Source of the DNA: Flavobacterium circumlabens | GTDB taxonomy: Bacteria > Bacteroidota > Bacteroidia > Flavobacteriales > Flavobacteriaceae | Direction: 5' to 3' | Assembly: GCF_004345565.1 (NCBI RefSeq) | Contig: NZ_SLWA01000003.1 | Location: 1 to 64,000, forward strand | Length of the DNA: 64,000 bases | Notes under the pieces: model-generated | Told to the model about the DNA's origin: nothing | The model's input: only the letters and a program-made list of their open reading frames with translations | Database searches by the model: none | Made by a program: the position numbers and the translations under genes | In this document: one piece after another, positions 60,208-64,000 of the stretch | Layout: every line of letters begins with the position of its first letter | Position numbering within the stretch: the stretch's first letter is position 1

Positions 60208-61554
60208 ATGGAAGAAATGCTTTTTTATGACCGAATGCAATTCGCCTTCACTATTACCTTTCACTATCTTTTTCCGCAACTTACAATGGGCCTTTCGCTG
60301 ATCATTGTTTATTTCAAATGGAAATATTTAAAAACCCAAAACGAACAATACAATCACGCCACGCATTTCTGGATGAAAATCTTCGCCTTAAATTTTGCAA
60401 TGGGTGTAGTGACCGGGATTCCAATGGAATTTCAGTTCGGAACCAACTGGGCCAAATTCTCCGAATTAACGGGAGGAATTATCGGTCAGACATTGGCGAT
60501 GGAAGGCATGTTTTCGTTTTTCCTTGAATCTTCTTTTCTTGGAATTTTCTTATTTGGAGAAAAAATACTGGGACATAAATGGCACTTTGTAACCGGATTA
60601 CTAATTATGATTGGCTCGTGGGCCAGTGGATTTTTAATCATTGCGACACATTCGTGGATGCAGAATCCGGTTGGATATGAAATTCTTGAAAACGGAAAAT
60701 TTGTATTGAATAATTTTCAGGCTTTATTTTTAAATCCATGGTTGTGGCCTTCTTATCTTCACAATCAGGCCGCTTCTATGGTCACAAGTTCGTTTGTTGT
60801 AGCCGGAATTGGTGCTTTTTATATTTTAAGTCATAAGAATGTTTCTTTCGGAAGATTATTTTTGAAAACAGGAGTTGTTTTCGGATTGATTTCGAGCATT
60901 ATTGTGGCAGTTCCAACGGGAGATTTACTGGCGAAAAACGTAGTGAAATATCAGCCTGTCACGTTTGCTGCAATGGAAGGGATTTTTCATACCGAGAAAA
61001 AAGGTTCTGAAATTGTTTTAATTGGTCAGCCTGATGTAAAAGACAAAAAACTGGATAATAAAATTGCCGTTCCAAATATTTTGAGTTTTCTAACGTATGG
61101 AAATTGGGAACAGGAAATAAAAGGATTGGATCAGTTTGAAGAAGAGGTGCATCCGACTAATATTTCCGGATTGTATTATGCGTATCATATTATGGTAGGA
61201 TTGGGGACTTTGTTTATTGGTTTGATGGTTTTGGCACTTTTTCAGTTGATTCGGGGGAAATTATATCAGACGAAGTGGATTTTATGGTCGCTGATGTTTA
61301 TGATGCCGTTCCCTTATATCGCCAATACTACTGGTTGGTATACCGCCGAATTAGGCAGACAACCCTGGCTGGTTTATAATTTATTGCGCACTTCTGCAGG
61401 AGCTTCGCCAACGGTTTCGTCCGGGAATACCTTATTTACTTTACTGGGATTTATAGGATTGTATCTTTTATTAGGAATGTTGTTTTTGCTTTTGATTGGA
61501 AAAATCATCAATAAAGGACCTCATAATGTTGAACTCAATACAGAAAAAATATAA
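60208..61554 (+). CDS. cydA: cytochrome bd quinol oxidase subunit I
   Basis: From the ATG at 60208 the protein has 448 residues: MEEMLFYDRMQFAFTITFHYLFPQLTMGLSL, with the heme His in T-F-H-Y. It has nine or so membrane helices and the conserved GRQPWLVYNLLRT near the C-terminus. It reduces O2 with quinol at low oxygen. The upstream TTG start at 60178 is part of the -7 element. The quinol loop is short (CIO-like or short Q-loop subfamily by length). Confidence 0.97.
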   Translation: MEEMLFYDRMQFAFTITFHYLFPQLTMGLSLIIVYFKWKYLKTQNEQYNHATHFWMKIFALNFAMGVVTGIPMEFQFGTNWAKFSELTGGIIGQTLAMEGMFSFFLESSFLGIFLFGEKILGHKWHFVTGLLIMIGSWASGFLIIATHSWMQNPVGYEILENGKFVLNNFQALFLNPWLWPSYLHNQAASMVTSSFVVAGIGAFYILSHKNVSFGRLFLKTGVVFGLISSIIVAVPTGDLLAKNVVKYQPVTFAAMEGIFHTEKKGSEIVLIGQPDVKDKKLDNKIAVPNILSFLTYGNWEQEIKGLDQFEEEVHPTNISGLYYAYHIMVGLGTLFIGLMVLALFQLIRGKLYQTKWILWSLMFMMPFPYIANTTGWYTAELGRQPWLVYNLLRTSAGASPTVSSGNTLFTLLGFIGLYLLLGMLFLLLIGKIINKGPHNVELNTEKI

Positions 61555-61556
61555 TT

Positions 61557-62633
61557 ATGGAATTTTTTTGGTACGTTGTTTTAATGGGAATTCTGGCCGT
61601 TTATATTGTTTTGGACGGTTACGATTTTGGAGCGGGAATTATTCATTTATTTCTGGCTAAGACAGAGAAAGATAAAAAAGCAATTACAAGCGCTATTGGT
61701 CCGTTTTGGGATGCCAACGAAGTTTGGATTATCGCTGCCGGAGGTGTTTTGTTTTTTGCATTTCCGACGTTGTATGCTTCTTCTTTCAGCGGATTTTATC
61801 TGCCGTTGATTATGATTTTATGGCTGTTGATTTTTCGTGCTATCGGTTTAGAAATGCGCGGACAGGTGCATCACCCGATGTGGGAAACGATCTGGGACAA
61901 GGCTTTCGGAATCGCGAGTTTGCTTCTGGCATTGTTCTTCGGAATTGCTTTGGGAAATATCGTGCGCGGTGTCAATCTCGGAATGGTAACCAACGGTGTT
62001 TCAACACAGGAAGCACATTATTTCTTTTTGCCTTTGTGGAATCCAACTTTTAGTCCGCAAGCCAATGAATTGGGAATTATCGATTGGTTTACGTTGTTTC
62101 TTGGTATTGTGAGCGTGGTAGCTTTAACCATTCATGGCGCCAATTGGATTATTTTTAAAACCAATTCATCTTTGAATCCACAACTTAAAAATGTCGTTTT
62201 TAAACTGAATATTGTTTTATTGGTTTTGGTTTGTATTTCACTGCAAATTTGGCATTTTATTGAGCCGAAACCTTTTCATAATTTTGTAGAAAACCCGATT
62301 CTCTGGTTTTTCCCCCTAATGACTTTTGTCGGGATTTTAGGTTTGTTTAAAGTACGATCTTATAAAAAAGACGGACACGGTTTTATATTCTCGACTTTAT
62401 TTCTCGTTGGCGGATTTGCATCCACAGCCGTTTCGATTTTTCCGAATGTTTTGCCTTCAACGAATAAAGTAAATCCTTCTTTAACCATTTACAATACTGC
62501 CGCCGGAGCCTACGGATTGAATGTGGGAATGAGCTGGTTTTTTGTCGCTTTGTTTTTGGTGATCGTTTACTTTATTGTTCAGTACCGTGTTTTTAGCGGG
62601 AAAATGGATGATGTTGGGTATGGAGAGCATTAA
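61557..62633 (+). CDS. cydB: cytochrome bd quinol oxidase subunit II
   Basis: This 358-residue membrane protein has the CydB start (EFFWYVVLMGILAVYIVLDGYDFGAGIIHLF), ISAIGPFWDANEVW-type segment (here TSAIGPFWDANEVWIIAAGG) and C-terminal helices. The stop of cydA is 2 bases upstream, so the pair is cotranscribed. No cydX or cydCD is visible. A terminator follows at 62857. Confidence 0.97.
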   Translation: MEFFWYVVLMGILAVYIVLDGYDFGAGIIHLFLAKTEKDKKAITSAIGPFWDANEVWIIAAGGVLFFAFPTLYASSFSGFYLPLIMILWLLIFRAIGLEMRGQVHHPMWETIWDKAFGIASLLLALFFGIALGNIVRGVNLGMVTNGVSTQEAHYFFLPLWNPTFSPQANELGIIDWFTLFLGIVSVVALTIHGANWIIFKTNSSLNPQLKNVVFKLNIVLLVLVCISLQIWHFIEPKPFHNFVENPILWFFPLMTFVGILGLFKVRSYKKDGHGFIFSTLFLVGGFASTAVSIFPNVLPSTNKVNPSLTIYNTAAGAYGLNVGMSWFFVALFLVIVYFIVQYRVFSGKMDDVGYGEH

Positions 62634-62688
62634 GTTGTTTTGTTTTTTTAGCAGCAAATTTCACAAATTTTCACGAATTAATTATATC

Positions 62689-62718
62689 AATAGCCGTGGG
62701 TTAAAACCCACGGCTATT
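62689..62718. repeat. perfect 14-base hairpin
   Basis: aatagccgtgggtt (62689-62702) pairs with aacccacggctatt (62705-62718) over a 2-base loop. Confidence 0.85.
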
Positions 62719-62757
62719 CAATTTTATAGACTCGAAATTTCTAATTTACCCGAGTCT

Positions 62758-62847
62758 GCGTTAGGGATAGAAGCGATATCCTTTTTGTTTTTTCTTTAAA
62801 AACAAAAAGATATAGCGGATAGCCCGTTCGCCGCGGCGAAAACACCC
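62758..62847. repeat. GCGTTAGGGAT hairpin repeat, copy 3
   Basis: gcgttagggatagaagcgat, then an internal stem gatatcctttttgttttt / aaaacaaaaagatat, then agcggatagcccg and gccgcggc. It is homologous to 183-292 and 45736-45821. Confidence 0.82.
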
Positions 62848-62856
62848 AAAAAATAC

Positions 62857-62892
62857 AAATCCGTTTACTCTCAGGAATAAACGGATTTTTTA
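62857..62892 (+). terminator. terminator of the cydAB transcript
   Basis: The stem aaatccgttta / taaacggattt is followed by a T-run. Confidence 0.82.
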
Positions 62893-63054
62893 GTTTTGAT
62901 CTTTTAATCGCATTTTTGTCATTCCTCTGAATGACAATGATTGAGGTTATTTTATGTGATTTTTAGTTTGCATCTTTGTTAAGTTTTCATCTTTGCCTAA
63001 GATTACTTTATAACGAGACAAGATAATCTGCTAAATCTGCGGGGAGAAAAAAAC

Positions 63055-63840
63055 TTAAAACAAAACCTCCTTAGTAATAATATAAAATCCCATCACCAGA
63101 ACAAACCACCCAAAAATTGGTTTTAGTTTGGCACCGTCAATTTTTTTGGAAAGCTGGCTTCCGATTAGCATTCCAAGAAGTGCCATTGCAGAAACGCCTA
63201 ATAAAAACGGGTAATTTATCGGAGTGCCAATGTACAAATCACCTCCAAAACCTATCGATGAATTGATGGCGATGATTAATAATGAAGTTCCAACAGCTTG
63301 TTTCATAGGTAAATTGGCGAAAAATAGCAGGGCAGGAATGATCAGAAATCCTCCGCCGGCACCCAGAAATCCAGTTATGATTCCGACTATGAAACCTATT
63401 AAACTTAATTGTGTATAATTGGTTTCGGTAGCCTTTATTTCGGGTTTGTTTTTTCGAATCATCGAAATCGCTGCTGTAATCATTAAAACCGAAAAGACAA
63501 TCATAATCAGAAAATCTTTTGAAACCGAATACGAAGCGATAGAAAATAAAGTCGAAGCAATTTGAGGAAATATAACTTCGCGGATAATCAAAATCGAAAT
63601 CACAGACGGAATCGCGAAATACAATGCCGATTTGAGTTTTAGATTTCCCATTTTGTAATGGCTGTAACTTCCGGACATAGCGGTCAGTCCAACAATAAAT
63701 AAAGAATAAGAAGTAGCCTGCTCGGGATTTACTTTGAATAAATAGACCAAAATCGGGATGGTCAGTATAGATCCTCCACCCCCGATTAAGCCTAGTGATA
63801 TTCCGATGATGATTGAAGCAAAATATCCTAAATATTCCAT
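63055..63840 (-). CDS. TauE/SafE family sulfite or anion exporter
   Basis: This 261-residue protein has about seven to eight membrane helices and two TauE glycine-rich segments: IGGGGSILTIPILVYLFKVNPEQATSYSLFIVG and LGAGGGFLIIPALLFFANLPMKQAVGTSLLIIAINS. Family members export sulfite, sulfoacetate or organosulfonates. It lies 4 kb from the persulfide-dioxygenase/YeeE module, which fits a sulfur role but is on a separate transcript. The start ATG at 63840 is well placed. Confidence 0.93.
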   Translation of the reverse strand: MEYLGYFASIIIGISLGLIGGGGSILTIPILVYLFKVNPEQATSYSLFIVGLTAMSGSYSHYKMGNLKLKSALYFAIPSVISILIIREVIFPQIASTLFSIASYSVSKDFLIMIVFSVLMITAAISMIRKNKPEIKATETNYTQLSLIGFIVGIITGFLGAGGGFLIIPALLFFANLPMKQAVGTSLLIIAINSSIGFGGDLYIGTPINYPFLLGVSAMALLGMLIGSQLSKKIDGAKLKPIFGWFVLVMGFYIITKEVLF

Positions 63841-64000
63841 TGCATGTTTTTATGCAAAGGTGCTTCGTTAAATAGAAACTTACAGTAACATTTATCACAC
63901 AAGGCTATTTTTGCCACAGATTAAAAGATTATTGGATTGTTTTGCACACTGATTTTACGGATAGGACAGATTTACACTGGTTTTTTTGAGTTAGTATTAT
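63841..64000. other. window end, non-coding
   Basis: AT-rich, with a gccacagattaaaagatt repeat half (about 63914-63932). No complete gene is seen. Confidence 0.5.

Larger units (their letters stand above)
62634..63054. repeat. 421-base non-coding gap after cydB
   Basis: No gene is visible. In order it holds a caaattttcacgaatta repeat, a perfect 14-base hairpin (62689-62718), GCGTTAGGGAT repeat copy 3 (62758-62847), a terminator (62857-62892) and AT-rich sequence up to the TauE gene. Confidence 0.8.

Noticed and set aside
63239..63898. 219-residue open frame on the minus strand overlapping the TauE gene
   Set aside because: Same strand, other frame, rich in His/Phe/Arg/Cys with no membrane or domain pattern; a shadow of the TauE gene.

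Overview
The window is a low-GC bacterial chromosome segment from the Bacteroidota, almost certainly Flavobacterium or a close relative. The evidence is a C-terminal T9SS type B sorting domain, a SusC/RagA-style TonB-dependent receptor with a carboxypeptidase-like N-terminal domain, LytS/LytTR signalling with 2TM-domain proteins, many TAnnTTTG promoter -7 elements (the Bacteroidota signature), and typical flavobacterial intergenic hairpin repeats. I see no rRNA, tRNA, CRISPR array, prophage or complete insertion sequence.

Layout. 0.3-2.5 kb: PAS histidine kinase plus a receiver-only regulator (-). 2.6-4.4 kb: typA/bipA (+). 4.5-8.6 kb: T9SS adhesin-like protein and an ABC-2 type exporter (-). 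8.7-18.3 kb: a kinase-like hypothetical protein, a lipoprotein beta-propeller, a 1243-residue phosphoesterase / kinase-like / beta-barrel fusion, an HD protein carrying a Pycsar-effector transmembrane module, and a large GAF protein. 18.5-19.9 kb: SDR oxidoreductase and TetR regulator sharing an operator sequence. 20-26.9 kb: mixed housekeeping genes (nucleoid-associated protein, S23 four-helix-bundle protein bracketed by inverted repeats, IS1096-passenger-like protein, HPP, ClC, VOC, acetyltransferase, DinB, nitrilase). 27-33.8 kb: TonB receptor, DUF2141, a TPR-like secreted protein, then a LytS-type kinase, three small 2TM proteins and a LytTR regulator. 33.8-38 kb: heme A synthase, a toxin-antitoxin pair, CCA-adding enzyme, yaaA. 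38.3-43 kb: TetR-TolC-HlyD-EmrB multidrug efflux operon with a tandem operator. 43-43.6 kb: a decayed toxin-antitoxin pair. 43.7-53.1 kb: a complete trp operon (E,G,D,C,F,B,A) with four interposed accessory genes and, upstream of trpE, a leader peptide containing three consecutive Trp codons followed by an intrinsic terminator. 53.1-56.4 kb: secreted beta-helix-like protein and a MarR-nitroreductase-YceI operon with two MarR operators. 56.6-59.2 kb: sulfur module (split YeeE/YedE plus persulfide dioxygenase-rhodanese). 59.4-62.6 kb: HD nucleotidase and cydAB. 63-63.8 kb: TauE/SafE permease.

The most interesting items are the trp attenuator, for which I can identify leader, competing pairing and terminator; the phosphoesterase/kinase-like/barrel fusion; the orphan HD-Pycsar-TM protein; the array of four 2TM modules between a LytS kinase and its LytTR partner; and the small gene cassettes bracketed by inverted repeats. 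Gene identities are read from motifs and architecture by eye; no database searches were run.
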